Position numbers and translations under genes: made by a program
Source of the DNA: Polytrichum commune
Lineage: Eukaryota; Streptophyta; Polytrichopsida; Polytrichales; Polytrichaceae
Length of the DNA: 64,000 bases
Reading direction: 5' to 3'
Assembly (NCBI GenBank): GCA_950295325.1
Contig: OX485806.1
Coordinates: 58,711,169-58,775,168, forward strand
Notes under the pieces: model-generated
What the model saw: only the letters and a program-made list of their open reading frames with translations
The model's database searches: none
Told to the model about the DNA's origin: nothing
Shown here: piece by piece, positions 1 to 13,300 of the stretch
Layout: every line of letters starts with the position of its first letter
Position numbering within the stretch: position 1 is the stretch's first letter

Positions 1-1250
1 TCTGATGTGGTCTTGGTGCCTGCTGGATCCTCCCCTCTGCAGCACAGTAGCAGCCTGTCACCTCCCGTCAGCCTTCTGCAACTCCCAATTGCTAGCTCCA
101 GTGGCCACATGGTTTACCCTGTTCCGATGCGAGGTGTGAGACTCTGTAACCTTCCCCCCCCTCTGAGGCAGTAGCCACCTGGCTCCATGATGTAGACCGC
201 CGAGATTGGAATCGGCTGAAAGACTCAACCTTGATTCGTCTCAGTGGTTCTTCTACATTACCTTCCCTTCGAAGGATTCACTAACCTCTCCCTGTCAGCA
301 TTAGTCAGCTCTTTGAGCCTACAATCTGATATCACAACCGGCCCCGAATGCGCTGTTCCACCCCGCAATGCCCCTGTTTCCAATGACCTCGAACTAAATC
401 GTCAATGCCACTTGCATCACCAACCCTCTGCCTAGCACAAGGAAACCACCCTCCACATCCACCTCACCATTAGGAGGGATGTTGCCACTCAACTTCAAAG
501 AGGTGTGCTGAGCCTTTCCGAATTCTCGTGTTGGACCGGGACAAAATTCCGGTTGTGGGTGTCGATTGAGCCTCTATGGCGACTAGCGCCCCAACCAACA
601 TTTCCAAGCTGCCACAAAAATCGTTGTTTGATGGACGCACCGCCTTATTCGCTTCCCTTTGCTTAGTACTACTTCCCTGCCCTGCTGCCTGACTGAATTT
701 GCAGCATTGCACACAATGCAGCCACCTTCTTCCCCTGGGGCAGCCTCGTCGGGCATTCTTCCCTGGTGCCACACCTCCGCCCCTTGCTGGTATCAGTTCG
801 AGATTGTTCTCATCTATCACCGACTTCCCTGCTTCTCCCCAGAGCTCCGCTCTGGCCCCTTAGCCGCCAACTTCAGAGAGAGAGAGTTCTCAACACGGCC
901 TCTGAGTTCCGAAACCCCCCCCCCCCTGTCGAAACCTAACGGTTTTTCAGCTGACTTGTGTCTCGCTAGGCTCATGCCCGACCTTTTTTCCTTAAATCCC
1001 AATATTAAAACCAACACAACAAAAGCCTAAAATGAACAATTAACCCAGGCCTAAGCCCCTCTTAATCTTCACCACTTAAACAAACATTAAAACAACCGCA
1101 CTCTATTTTGGTTTTTCTCCTTCTTGATAACAATTACGCTCGCACAATAATTCAATTGAAACTAAACTTAAACCACTCTAACCCTATCAATCGTTAAAAC
1201 AACTCAACTAAATGTCAATCCAATTGTTCATAATTGATTTTAAGTTAATT
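1..1250. other. Unresolved non-coding stretch
   Basis: No reading frame here has a recognisable domain. The first 1000 bases are relatively C-rich, with frames of up to 123 codons overlapping on both strands, which is what base composition alone gives. From about 1,000 the sequence becomes AT-rich and runs into the tandem array. It could be the internal part of a degenerate non-autonomous LTR element; I see no termini or primer site that would show this. Confidence 0.4.
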
Positions 1251-1259
1251 TGAATTGTG

Positions 1260-3130
1260 AGCACTGAATTGGGCTCACAAGAGCTCAATAGTTTTGGATT
1301 TTGTGATTTTTTGGATTTTTTTGAGTTGTTTGTAAAACTTTTTGGGAAGAGGATGGTTGTTTTTTTAAAAAAAAACATCTTGGATCTGAGATGACACTTT
1401 AAAAAGAGAAATTGATTTCCCCCCCCTCCCAAAAATTTTCATAACTGATGCCAAAAAATTCCAAAAACTTCCCAAAAAATTCACAAATTTGTTTTCACAC
1501 GTGAGCTCAAAAATCTTGAATTTTTTTGGATTTTTTAGAGAATTCTTTAAGGATTTATTCAATTTTTAAAAGTCTTTGTAAATGTTTTTGGCATGTACAT
1601 GGATTTTTTTTAAATGGCATCTCGGATCCGAGATACCACTTTCAAAAGAATAAATGATCCCTTGCCCAGAATATTTAATAGATGGTTCAAAAAAATTTCA
1701 AAATTTCAAAATTTTGTCTTCACATAATAAGCTCAATGATTTTAGATTTTGTGATTTTTTGGATTTTTTTGAATTATTTGTGAATATTTTTGGGAAGTAG
1801 ATGGTTTCCTTTAAAAAGAAGTGGCATCTTGGATCCGAGATGCCACTTGAAAGATCCCCCCTTCCCAAAAAGTTCCATAATTGATTCCAAAAAATTCCAA
1901 AAACATCCAAAAATTTCACAAATTTGTCTTCAAACATGAGTTCAATAGTTTTGGATTTATTCAATTCTTTTTTAAACTCTTTGTAAAACGTTTTGGCAAG
2001 TACATGGTTTTTTTTAAATGACATCTGGGATTCGAGATGACACTTTCAAAAGAATGAATGATCCCCCTTGCCCATAAATTTTCATAAATGTTTTTAAAAA
2101 AATCCAAAAATTCACAAATTCGTCTTAACACAAGAGCTTAATAATTTTGGGTTTTTTGGATTTTTTTGGATTTTTTATAAAACATTGTGGAAGGTACATG
2201 GTTTTTTTTAAATGGCATCTCAGATTCAAGATGCCACATTAAAGATCCCCTCTTCCCAAAAAAAAATTCAAAACTGATTCCAAAAAATTCCAAAAAATTC
2301 CAAAAACATTCACAAATTTGTCTTCATACATGAACTCAATGGTTTTGGATATTTTATTTATTTTTGGATTTATTTAAATGTTTTGTGAATTGTTTGTAAA
2401 AGAATTTGGGAGATAGATGTTTTTTTTAAAAAACACTAAAGTCTCGGAGCCGAGATGCCACTATCAAAAGAATAATTGATCTCCCTTGCCTAGAAAGTTT
2501 TATATATGGTTCAAAAATATTTCACAAAATTCACAAATCTGTCTTTACATGTCAGCTCAATAATTTTGGAATTTCTTGGAATTTCTTGAGTTTATTGTAA
2601 AACTTTATGAGAGCTAGATGGTTTTTTAAAAAAGTGGCATCTTGGATCCGAGATGCCATTTTTGAAAACAATACCAATACCCTCCCTTCTTGGAGAGTTC
2701 TACAACTAGTTTATAAAAATTCCAAAAAATCTAGAAAAACTAAAAAGTATGTTCTTACATGCAAGGTACATGGTTTTAAATTTTGTGATTATTTGTTTTT
2801 TTGATTTTTTTGATTTTTTTTTTAAATTGCAAACATTTTTGTAGGGTTGATCGTTTGTTTTTATGAAAGTGACATCTTGGATCCGAGATGCAATTTTTTT
2901 AAAATAAAATAATCACCCCCACGAAAAGTTTTACAAACGATTCAAAGGAATTCAAGGAAATTCAAAAAATTACAAATGTATCTTTACATTTGTTTTGAAT
3001 GTTTCAAAAAATTTGAGGTATTTTTTATTTTTTTGATTGAATTATTTATGAAACTTTTCGGTGGGGGGATTGATATATTTTTTCAAATTATCATCTCGGA
3101 TCCAAGATGCCACTTTGAGAGAAAAAACTT
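1260..3130. repeat. Tandem array 1: about nine ~190-240 bp AT-rich units, each centred on a GGATCC palindrome
   Basis: Each unit has a run of TTTTTGGATTTTTT-like sequence, a segment like GTAAAACTTTTTGGGAAG, a long inverted repeat, a C-rich stretch near CCCTTCCCAAAAA, and a TTCCAAAAAATTCCAAAAA tract. The inverted repeat reads roughly AGTGGCATC-tcGGATCCga-GATGCCACT. Centres lie near 1385, 1626, 1838, 2031, 2222, 2443, 2645, 2882 and 3102. The centre at 1621-1632 is exactly CTCGGATCCGAG; most others differ by one or two bases. The palindrome is better conserved than the spacer, which suggests it is, or was, the functional part. Unit length varies because of small indels. The methyltransferase-like copy 1 begins about 2.6 kb downstream. 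Confidence 0.85.
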
Positions 3131-3179
3131 GACCCCCGTTCTCTCACCCTCCGGCTCGTATTAGGTCTTCAATATCAGG

Positions 3180-5030
3180 GTTTATCATAAGTGTGTGAGT
3201 TTGAGAGTGAGAATGTGTGTGTATGTGTGAGAGTAAGAATGTGTGTGTAAGTGTGAGTGTATGAGTGTGTGTAAGTATGAGTGAGTATGTGAAAGTATGA
3301 ATGAGAATGTGTATGGCAATGTGAATGGGAATGTATGTGTGTGAGTATGAGAGTGTGGGAGTGTGAATGAGAATATGTGTGTTTGTATAAGTGAGAATGT
3401 AAGAGAGAATGCGTATGTGGGTGTGAAAATGGAAGTGTAAGTGTGGGTATGAGAAACAAACCAAAAGCAACAAACTTAGTGTGCAACCCAATGTTTTTAA
3501 TATTAGGGTTTATCGTAAATGTGTGAGAGAGTGAATGAGAATGTGTGTGTGAGATTGAGAGTGTTAATGTGGGTATAAAGGATAAACCAAAGGGGAGGAA
3601 CTTGGAGTGTGGAATCCCAATGTCTTCACCAAATCTAATGACAAAGATATGTATGTGTGAGTGTGTAAGAGTGTGAATGCGAATATGTGTATGAGTATAA
3701 GCGATAATGTGTGTGTTAATGTAAGAATGAAAGTGTTAGTGTAGGTATGAGAGATAAAATTAAAGTTAGGAACTTGAAATATGCAACCTTAATATCTTCA
3801 CTAAATTTAATGACAAAAGTATGTGTGTGTAAGCTTGTATGAATAAAAATGTGTATGTGTGTGTGAGTATGAATGCAAATGTGTGTATGAATATAAGTGA
3901 GAATGTGCATGTGAGTGAGAATATGTGTGTGAGTGTAAGAATGAAAGTGTTAGTAGGGGTGTGAGAGATAAGCCAAAAAATATAAAATTGAAATATGGAA
4001 CCCAATGTCTTCACCAAATCCAATGACAAAGGTATGTGTTTGTGAATGAAAATGTGTGTATGTGGGTATGAGTGTGAATGAGAATGTGTGTATGAGAGTG
4101 TGAATGCAAATATTTGTATGAGAGTGTGAATGCGAATGTGTGCATGAACATAAGTGAGAATGTTTATGTTGGTGTATGTATGAAAGATAACCCAAAAGCT
4201 ATGAATTTGGGGTGTGCAACCTAATCAAATCCAATGACAAAGATATATGTGTATGTGTGTGAATGAAAATATGTGTATATGAGTGTGTAAAAATTTGAAT
4301 GAAAATGCATGTACATGAGTGTAAATATGAGAGAGTGTGAATGAGAATGTGTATAAGTATGTATATGTGAGAGTATGAACAAGAATATGAGATTGAGCGA
4401 TAATATATGTATATAGGTGTAAAATTGTAAATGTGAGTGTGTATGTGTGGAAGTGTGTATGTGAGTGTGATTGATAATATGTGTGAGTGTGCATGTGTGT
4501 GTGTATATATGTGTGAGAGTGTGAGTGATAACATGTATGTGAGTATATATATGTGAGAGTGTGTATATGAGTGTGAGTACTTTTATGTACATGAGTGTGT
4601 ATATGAGTGTGTATGTGTGAGAGTATGTATATGAATGTAAGTGATAAGATGTATATAAGTGTGTATGTGAGTATGAGTGATAACATGTATGTGAGTGTCT
4701 ATATAAGTATGAATGATAGTATGTATATGAGTGTGTATGTGAGTATGAATGATAACATGTATGTGAGTATCTATATGAGTGTGAATGATAATATGTCCAT
4801 GAATGTGTATGTGAATGTAAATAAAAATATGTATGTGAATGTGTATGAGAGTATAAGTGATAATATGTACGTAAGTGTGTAAATGTATGTATAAAAGAGT
4901 ATGAATGAGAATATGTAAGTGTGTATGTATGAGAATATAAATGTATGTGTGTGTGTATGTATTTTGAAAGAAAATGTATATGGATGTGTGGGAGTGATAA
5001 TATGTGTGAGTGTGAAATCATATTTATTTA
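3180..5030. repeat. TG-rich satellite with higher-order repeat
   Basis: The plus strand is almost entirely GTGTGA/GTATGA/GAATGT permutations. About five times (near 3465, 3590, 3765, 3970 and 4190) the tract is broken by a related segment of about 60-70 bases containing variants of AACCCAATGTCTTCACCAAAT followed by CCAATGACAAAG. This gives a higher-order unit of about 130-215 bp. The last 800 bases are simple TATGTGAGTGTG repeat. Long His/Thr/Ser/Tyr-rich frames on the minus strand are products of the repeat and not genes. Confidence 0.85.
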
Positions 5031-5720
5031 GTATATTTGAATTTTAAATATTTGAAGCTTACTTAATTACATATTTTCATTTTGTCATTATCATTTGTTT
5101 GATTGAATTTTAATATCTCATCATTAATGATTTGTAATTTACTTGATTTACTTGATTTTTTGATTTTTAGTTTGTAATATATGTAATTTTTCATACTTAG
5201 GTCTTGCATACTTGAACTTTGCATGCTTGGGTTTATACATATTTAAATTTTTGTAAATTTGAATCTCCGATTCTTAAGTCCTTGAAGTCATTTAGACTCA
5301 AATTCTTGCATAATTAAATACTTGATTTTTACATACTTTTATTATTGCATACATTATCGTTGTATATTTGATACATATTCATGATTTTAGTTTTTATCCA
5401 AATCAACACGCATTGGAGCTCCAATCCAAAATTGGTAATGACATTGGAAAAATATCAGAAAATTACCACATTAGCGCTTCATGGCTTATATAAGATGCGG
5501 TGGTTGAGGTGGTGGAATTCTAGCCTTATGTTGCATACCTCTAATAATTTCCTACCTTTTCTAGCAAAGGAATGTTTTTTGGATTCATTTCTTGCTCCAA
5601 CATCTCTGTGAACGCATGTATTTCAAAATATTTCAATTTCATGATACATGTAAATGTTTGATTTCTTAATGTATTTTTTATTTTTATTTATTGTTTTTTT
5701 GTATATTCATGTTTTTTACA
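5031..5720. other. AT-rich spacer
   Basis: Mostly T-rich sequence with loosely repeated CATACTTGNNTTTTGCATA-like words between 5,150 and 5,360. A 76-codon frame at 5381-5611 has no recognisable motif. It may hold degraded upstream exons of the gene that starts near 5,725, but I cannot place any. Confidence 0.4.
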
Positions 5721-5724
5721 CTAT

Positions 5725-7940
5725 GTAGTTGAAAAAAGAAGTTGTAAATGAATTCGAGCATATTGAAAAGAGTTGGATAAAGTCAAGTGAAGGGATGACA
5801 TACTATAGGCCTCTGATTATGTTGGGAAATGACGTATTATGCTTTGGGATAAAACATTTTTTACTTTAATATGTGCAGTGCCTCCATTCTCTAAATGCAC
5901 CAAATTTTTAGACTTTCCTTTCGGAGAGATAGCTATGAAGAGAATTTTATACAAATAATTTAAACTTTAATACCACATTTGAGTTTGTTGAATATCTTCA
6001 TTCAAATTTTGTAATTTGCAATGCAAGGACTAAATATGTGTAATTGTTGAAAATAGGTACATGCGAAGGAAGTTGCTCGCAAAGAAAATAATAGAATTTC
6101 ATTCTTTGCCTATTTTTTAAAATGCTTGGGTTGACAAAACCCACAAAATTTACATTTATACTTCCATACAACTGAAACTTTGGAATTTTAATGTTCTCTA
6201 ATAATGTTCTGCTACTTTCTACCCAACAGAGAAAGATGCTAAGTACAAGGTTGTGATCGGAAATATGCCCCTTGATGCATCGCAAGATACAATTGAAACC
6301 AATAAGGTTGGTTTCCAACTCATGTAAAAATGTGTGGCCATACAAACCGGAAAACGGAAAAATAATTAGGAAAGTTGATATTCCATGTACACCTCCAAAC
6401 GTAACCACCGATGATGCAATGTGTACATTTATTCCTATGGACGTATACAAATCTTTTTCATTCTCGTAACTTGTCTCGACTGTAGTTCAACAACCTTCGA
6501 GGCATTTTTCATCGCTTGTTCCAGTGTTGTTGGAAAACACTTCTATCATGGGATTGATATTAACTTCTTCACATATTTTATTATTGAAGACTCACGACTT
6601 TGTAAAGAAAATGAGCATCTACATTCTTTTTTTGATGACTTAATAATTATATATAGTTGTTAGTTTTTTATTCTTACATGAAATTGTTATCATTTTTCCT
6701 AATGTTATCATATTTTTTGCAAGTGCAATTTGATGATGTACGTACAACACAAATTTCAAACGAATTTTTTTCGCAAAAATGATTTGATTTGTTGATTGTA
6801 GATCTACCTGAAGAATTTCTCGTGCCTTTTATATTGCCATATGCTATTCTAAAATGAAATAAATGCAATAGTAATGAGATAGAAACAATGTTTTTAATTT
6901 ATATCATTTTCTTCACGATGATGCACATATGCTTTTATTCGTGCGAGAATCTAAAAATGTTCCAGTTGATGTTCAACCATTTGCAAGAACTTATGCATTT
7001 GTGTTTGGGTGTGGATGCATCTGCAAAGATGTGTGTAGCTGATCATTTTTTTAAATTTCTTATATGAAAGCATCAATGTTGGCATGAAATACATTCATAT
7101 ATTAACGCCCACAATATTTTCAGTTTTGTAGTCGAGGAGATCTCGCATTTTTTGTACTGCCGAGCAAAAAAAAATAACATAGTCGTTTCATTTAACAATA
7201 ATGAAGTCCTTGTCAAAGAAGGTGTGTGTGTCAAGTACGATGATATTATCTTTAACAACACTTCAGAGAATGACCAATTGATGGATGGCTCGGTGTCGTG
7301 GCGGGGCGCTCGAGGAAAACCTACAGCCATACACCAAATGTTTATTGAATCACAAACTAAGCCTAGCGGAGTAGTTGTGGATGTCGTGGCATCAACAAGT
7401 TCATTTTTAAAACTGTACCAAAACTATGTGCATTTGTTCAAATTGATTTCTAAGTCTATCATATTGAAATATATGTCAATGGTGTTTGCATATGCTTCTG
7501 TTCATGCGTGTTTGAAAAGTGATCGTCACCTTGTTGCGTATGAGGCGGACTCCCGTATCTTTAATGCCATTCTTGCTCTACTTTGTATATTGTCCGTTCA
7601 ATGTCCTAGAGTGCAAATACCAACACTATCCATGGTCATGGAGGATGATGAAGAACTTGTCAAAAAAGTTCGGAAAACTCGTTTGAGTACGTGAGTTTCT
7701 TCTTGAATTTTCTTTTAATGTTTCTATTTTTTCATTGGCGTTTCTTTGTCATTTCTTACTTATATGATAATTGGTTTTTGTAGTGCAAAGTTGATGAAGT
7801 CATTGGACTCCCCTTCGAAAGCAATGGTATTTTCTGTATATGCAAAGACTATTGCTATTGCACAGGCAGCCACATCCACACCCGTACCTCGTATGAGAAC
7901 AAGGAGGTTATTGTCATACGTCTTAGAGGCAGCATAAGAC
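5725..7940 (+). pseudogene. Methyltransferase-like transposon gene, copy 1 (decayed)
   Basis: Decayed homologue of the plus-strand gene at 39.7-46.4 kb. Readable pieces in order: a segment at 5728-5865 (LKKEVVNEFEHIEKSW...); a short piece near 6230-6330; a segment near 6890-7030 (HDDAHMLLFVRESKNVP); and the best part, 7152-7694. That part has SVSWRGARGKPTA, then VVVDVVAST, then DRHLVAYEADSRIFNAIL. This order resembles the motif X (KP), motif I (D-x-F-x-G-x-G) and acidic motif II layout of beta-type N4/N6 DNA methyltransferases. That assignment is inference from pattern only. The stretch between VVVDVVAST and ACLKSDRH holds non-conserved filler at exactly the place where copy 2 has an intron. 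A likely last exon is 7784-7937, after a donor TAC|GTGAGT and acceptor TTTGTAG. Frames are interrupted throughout, and no catalytic (D/N/S)PP(Y/W) motif is visible. Probably dead. Confidence 0.5.
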
Positions 7941-8636
7941 CATAGTATATAAATCACTTGTTTTGGTTTCATTTTTTATGAATTTGACAATTGGTTTGAT
8001 TTTGAGAATTAAAAAAAAAATTACTAATTTTGTTGGATATAATGTGGAGATTGCTCGATAAACGCAATATGTTGGGTTTTGTTTTGAAAATCCTAAACTA
8101 ACTTGGTTTTCATGGATTTCAAGTCCTTTGTCATTGAGATCATTTATCCATTAAGGTACCTCTATTGGCATAGCATTTCTTTAACAACGTGTTGGCCACT
8201 TCTATTGACTTTTGAATTTGAGAAACAACCTAAGCATTCGCACATAATCAAGCTAATATAAATTAATAAAATAAAAACAATTTAATTCAATCCCCCTTCA
8301 TATTTTTATAGACAGTGTTCATATATTTCATGTCAAAAATCCACGGTTATAAGATACAAGTGTGTGTGAAACCAACATCCTTTCCCTTCTCACATGTCAC
8401 CGCTCACATGATAACACTCCCCATAGTTAAGCCATCCTTCCAAGGTATATTACTTGAATGGATGCTCTTTTACCATATTTTAAGCCAATATTCTAATAAA
8501 AAATAAAAATAGAACTTTAGTTTTAGTTTTAATATATAACATTGTCTTTTACCTTGTCACTAACCACTAACTACTATCTCTACCTCATGCCTCTAAGTCT
8601 CAAATGCCGCAAAATTCTCAATAACCAGTAATAAAT
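7941..8636. other. Spacer, nothing recognised
   Basis: AT-rich sequence following the methyltransferase-like remnant. No frame, repeat or terminus that I can support. Confidence 0.4.
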
Positions 8637-8905
8637 CCAAAATGAATGCAATTACAACTATTGCAACTACAACTAATATAAATAGAAGTTAATGTAACCA
8701 AAATTTAATGCACCCAAAACTTATTGAATCACAATTTTGTAACCATAATTATTGCAACTATAAGTTAATACAACCAAAAGCTAATGCAACCAAAACTTAT
8801 GCAATTACAATTATTGCAACCAAAGTTAATATAATCATAAGTTTTTGCAACCAGAAACTTATATATGTAACTAGAAACTTGTGCAACCAATAGCAATACA
8901 ATATA
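8637..8905. repeat. Degenerate short tandem repeat (ATTGCAACCAAAACTTA-like)
   Basis: Variants of TTGCAACCAAAACTTA and TAATGCAACCAAAAGTTAAT recur about a dozen times in 270 bases. Copies are imperfect and of uneven length, so this is an old minisatellite. No link with a gene is seen. Confidence 0.7.
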
Positions 8906-10356
8906 GAATTACCCGGCTATAGCCTTTGCTCCAACAGGCACACATCGAGACATAGTTCACTCCAATAGCCACATATCCAATAACATCTCGCTTTAGCAAA
9001 CACATATTTGCCAAACAATTATCCAACATGATTCAAAAATCATTTTATTTATAAACCCTTTAGTTCAACATTAATTTTGTTTGCATCCTAAGAACTTTGC
9101 ATCTCTACCTACATTGAAAAGGGGGGATGAGGGAGGAAGAGAGAATGAGAGTGAACCCCATGCTAACCTTCGTAGACCACTCATTTCCAACCACAATGCC
9201 TTATCGGTTGTAGAATTAGTCGTATCTAAATCTAACGGTTAGTATCTACGGCCGATTTTATCTTAGCTTTCATTATCTAAATCCTTCAATTCAACAATCT
9301 TCATTCGCCATCCTCTTGATCCAACAACCTTCATTTGCTCGCACCTTCATATGCTCAACGCTGTGCCGAATCTTCGTGTATTGTGTAATTGTCTCAATAA
9401 TGCCAACTTATTGATATTAATCTAATTCTTAATAACTATCTCCCTTTTTTATTAGACCATGAGCCTTAACTCTAATTATGAGCGATTTGGATATCTCACG
9501 TAGGAAGATGAAAATACAAAGGATTGCAAATTTATTCTTTAAATTGAAATATTGTTAATTTTTGAAGCCAAAAATTGGCATGAATACATTTTTAGTGTTT
9601 AGATTTTGTCATAACCGCTCATTTTGAGACAAAATCCTTCTCACTTTAGCACTAAAACCAAGCACATTTGTCATGTCAACTATTGATTCTCAAGTGATTC
9701 CAAAACCAAGGTTGGAAACTTAGGATTAGATTCTACGTAGATTATTTACCCACTGGATTCTAATAGAAATGTAAATGCCAGTTGCTGGCATGTACATTTC
9801 CACTAGAATTTGGTGGGTGAGAAGTCTACATAGAAAATACCCCTTAGAACCTATGAAATGTGGAACCTTTATTAACCACCCACGAAAAGAAATTACTGAA
9901 ATCAGTCCCAGTCTTATCAAAATTATGGCACTGTACAGTTTCATGATGGGGTCCTCATCGGGAATGGGCGCCTCTACATTAAACCAAAGTGGTACTGGGA
10001 CAAGTTCCATGGCCAATCACATGTTTTAGGGGAGCAAGGGACGACTTTATAGTCCATGATGTAAACAACTACTTATGTACAGTACAGTAAGTTACTGTAG
10101 TTATGTGTAATCCCTTCAAATACGCATGAATGTCACAGAAGGCATAAATTTTTCTCGTGCATTTGTTTTGGGAGCTCTTCCTAGCAAATGTATTGACAAG
10201 TTCTGGTTTGTAGCGTCTGTACCTGTTACAATTGTTTCTTCTTCTTGTATCTAGAGAAACTCAGGCTAAGTTAGCCTTCCAGTGTTCACAAGTGTGATTT
10301 GCATTGAAGGCACCAGCATTTGGGGTTGAGGTGTTGGGACGGGGTGCTAGTTCACG
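8906..10356. promoter_or_regulatory. Upstream region of the NECAP-like gene
   Basis: No coding signal. The last ~320 bases before 10357 are less AT-rich and presumably include the promoter and 5' leader. I do not see a clear TATA box at a convincing distance. The start codon sits in TTCACGATGGC, with a G at +4 as is usual for plant starts. Confidence 0.35.
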
Positions 10357-13300
10357 ATGGCTATTGCAGACGAGGAATCACTCGAGCACACGTTACTGAT
10401 TGTAAGAGAAGTTTCTGTCTACAAGATCCCCCCTAGAAGCTCCAGCGAGGCTTACAAGTGTGCGGAATGGCTCCAGTCAGACAGGATCTGGACAGGAAGG
10501 CTGAGGGTCACTTCGATGAACGAGATGTGTGAGGTCCGGCTGGAGGATCCAAAGTCAGGGGAACTGTTCGCAGCTTGCCCAGTGATGCCAGGAACGAGGG
10601 ATACGACAGTGGAAAATGTGTCGGACTCGTCACGATATTTTGTGCTGAGAATTGATGACGGAAGAGGGAAACACGCATTTATTGGACTGGGTTTCGCAGA
10701 GAGAAATGAGGCTTTTGATTTTAATGTGGCGCTGTCTGATCACGAAAAGTACTTGAAGAGGGAAATAGAAAAAGGAGCTGGGGGAAACTCGACAAATAGT
10801 AGCCCTAGTCATCCGTCCTTGGATCTACGGCTTAAGGTAAACGCCTAACTATGTTTTGATTTTGGTCACTTGTTGCGCTACAAGAGTGCACTCATTTTGA
10901 CTTTGCAACCACATCTAAACGCTTGAAAGCATTGCAAGGTCATTTTACATCTGCGAGCTTCATCACTGCTTCTTCTTTTCCCATTTTGTTGAGTGTCGAC
11001 TGTTCACTGAACATAGAATTGATATTTTATTATTGAGGTTTTCCCTTTTTCTGCACTAAAGAATGTATTGACAACGTCCAGATTACGAGTGTCCCTAAGG
11101 ACTCTCTGGAGAGAATTGTTAAGGGAGCATGGGAATCCAAAAAATTCGATGTGTTCTGTGCAGGAAGGAGAAACGATAAGGATCCTTGTGAAGACAAAGC
11201 CAGGGTCTGGGGCAGGAATGCTGTCAAGTGCTACGGGAGCCACTAACGTTTTAAGTAGCACCAGCTGCATGAAAGCCCCTCTAGCCCCCCCTCCAGGTGG
11301 CGTCCGCATCCGTTCTCCCCTGCCACCACCTCCCGATGATGGCAGAAGCCTCCGCTCTAGCTCTATGCCTATTTCTGGAACAACCTTTGCATCTACCGTG
11401 GACTTTGGTCGGAGTTCTGGAAGTCCTTGGGATTCAGGAACCGGATCTACACAAACTTCTTCGTATTTGTCTAAGCTGGAGGTACTTCTTGCTTTACAAA
11501 CCGTTCTTATCAGGACCTCTCTCGATTTTGTATGTGTCATTACAGCTGCTGCTTTCAAGGTTTGAAGCTGCCTTGGTATGTCATATCCTTTGGAGTCCAC
11601 TGTTTATGTTGTCTTTGAATGAGACATGGTAACCTCTGCATCAGTCTAATTCTGCAGTTGATGGAATTGTTCCAACGTATTGTACACAGTTTGTACCAAG
11701 GCCACACTGGTCTGCAAAGTATTTTGAAGCAGTTTATCCATCACTTGCCTTTGAAACAGCCTTAGAACCTATGCAAAGTATTGGAAACCTACCTATTATG
11801 TATGCAGTTTGTATTTGGTGTGATATTGAAATTTCCTGGTTCTGGGCCTGATAGCTGCATTCTTGGTATTAAACGTGTTGGAAAGCTTTGGGGTGCGGTG
11901 TGTTGATTTTGTAGCATTTGCATGAGATTTGTCCCTGAGATTTCTATAAATTCAGATGATTAGTCTTTACGGAATTCAGGTGTGTTTCTTTCACGCAAGA
12001 AATGTGTTCTGGTCTGGGGTTATTATCCACCTGTTTGAAATACCTTGGTGAATCACTGGAGGCATATAGGTGGTCCGGCACACTTGGGTTGAATAATTAA
12101 TTAATTTTCCAGAGGTTGGTCCGGCACTTTAAAATAAAATAAAATAATATGGAAGCTGAAATACATCAATTTCGGCCTGTTTACTCACAACACATATTGA
12201 TTTAATTGTAAGATTTGGGAGGAGTGCCCTCCCCTTTACACAAGTAGAGTAGTAATGCGGAGTAGTGTCCACAATCCATGTGGGATTTGTAGCTCTAGTA
12301 GTGCCCCAGTGTGTTTTTTCGTAGTTTTTGCACAACTTTAAATTCTAAATTCTTGTTGGAGGTGGTACTCTGTTTGATTGTTTGAGTTTTCTTAGTTGAA
12401 CACAAAGTTGTCATCTTTGCACAATCAAGCTCTAAAAATCTGTTCATAACCCATTCTCTTCTTTCAAATCTCGACCTCTTAAAAAAGCTGGTTGAAATTG
12501 GTTCATATCTTCTGCATAACAAATTCAAAGCACAAAATTCTTGTTGAACTCTCGTCAATTGTTTGAAGTTTTCTTAGTCAAACACAACTCCAATTTCGTT
12601 TCTTCTTTGTACAATCAAGCTCCAAGATTTTGTTCATCACACATTATCTTTGAACTTCTTACATGTCTTGAAAGAGTTGCTGAAATTAATGCATACTTTT
12701 TGCACAAAAACTTCAAACCATGAAATTGTTTTTGGAGGTGGTATTTTGTAGAGTTCCTTTTTTTTTTTGGTTGGACATAATTCCAAAAAATTTCATCTCT
12801 TCCGTGGAAATGAGGTCCAAAAATTTGGCGAGGATGTAGACCAAGTTCTACAGATTTCCAAATTCATGTTATCCAACTTGAGTTCAAGATGAACCCCTTC
12901 GCTACCTAATATCTTACAACGAATTACCAAAAAATATCTACCTAGTTTTGTGCAGACAGGGAATTTCTTGTATGGCAATTTTGTAAGCTAAAAAGAAGTA
13001 AAACAGACAAAATAGTTTTTATTTTCCAAAATAACTTGGCTTTTAATTTTAAGATTATTTTGTGCTGGTCTGGCTACCTGTCTAAGGCATACACCTAATC
13101 TATAAACTGCTGTGAGGCTCTGCCAGTTTCAATGCTTTTGAACTCCAAAACGCCCAGATGCTTACACAGATCAAGTAATATTAATGAAATTTTAGTATCT
13201 GTAATGGTGTTGAGCATTGCACCTATATGGTTAGTATATATATATATTCATGAGTCTATACTTGAAAAGGACGAAGTCAAGTATCTCTTTGTGATATGCT

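Noticed and set aside
3144-5021. Long His/Thr/Tyr/Ser-rich minus-strand frames (up to 266 codons)
   Set aside because: They are translations of the TG/CA satellite; open frames are forced by the repeat.
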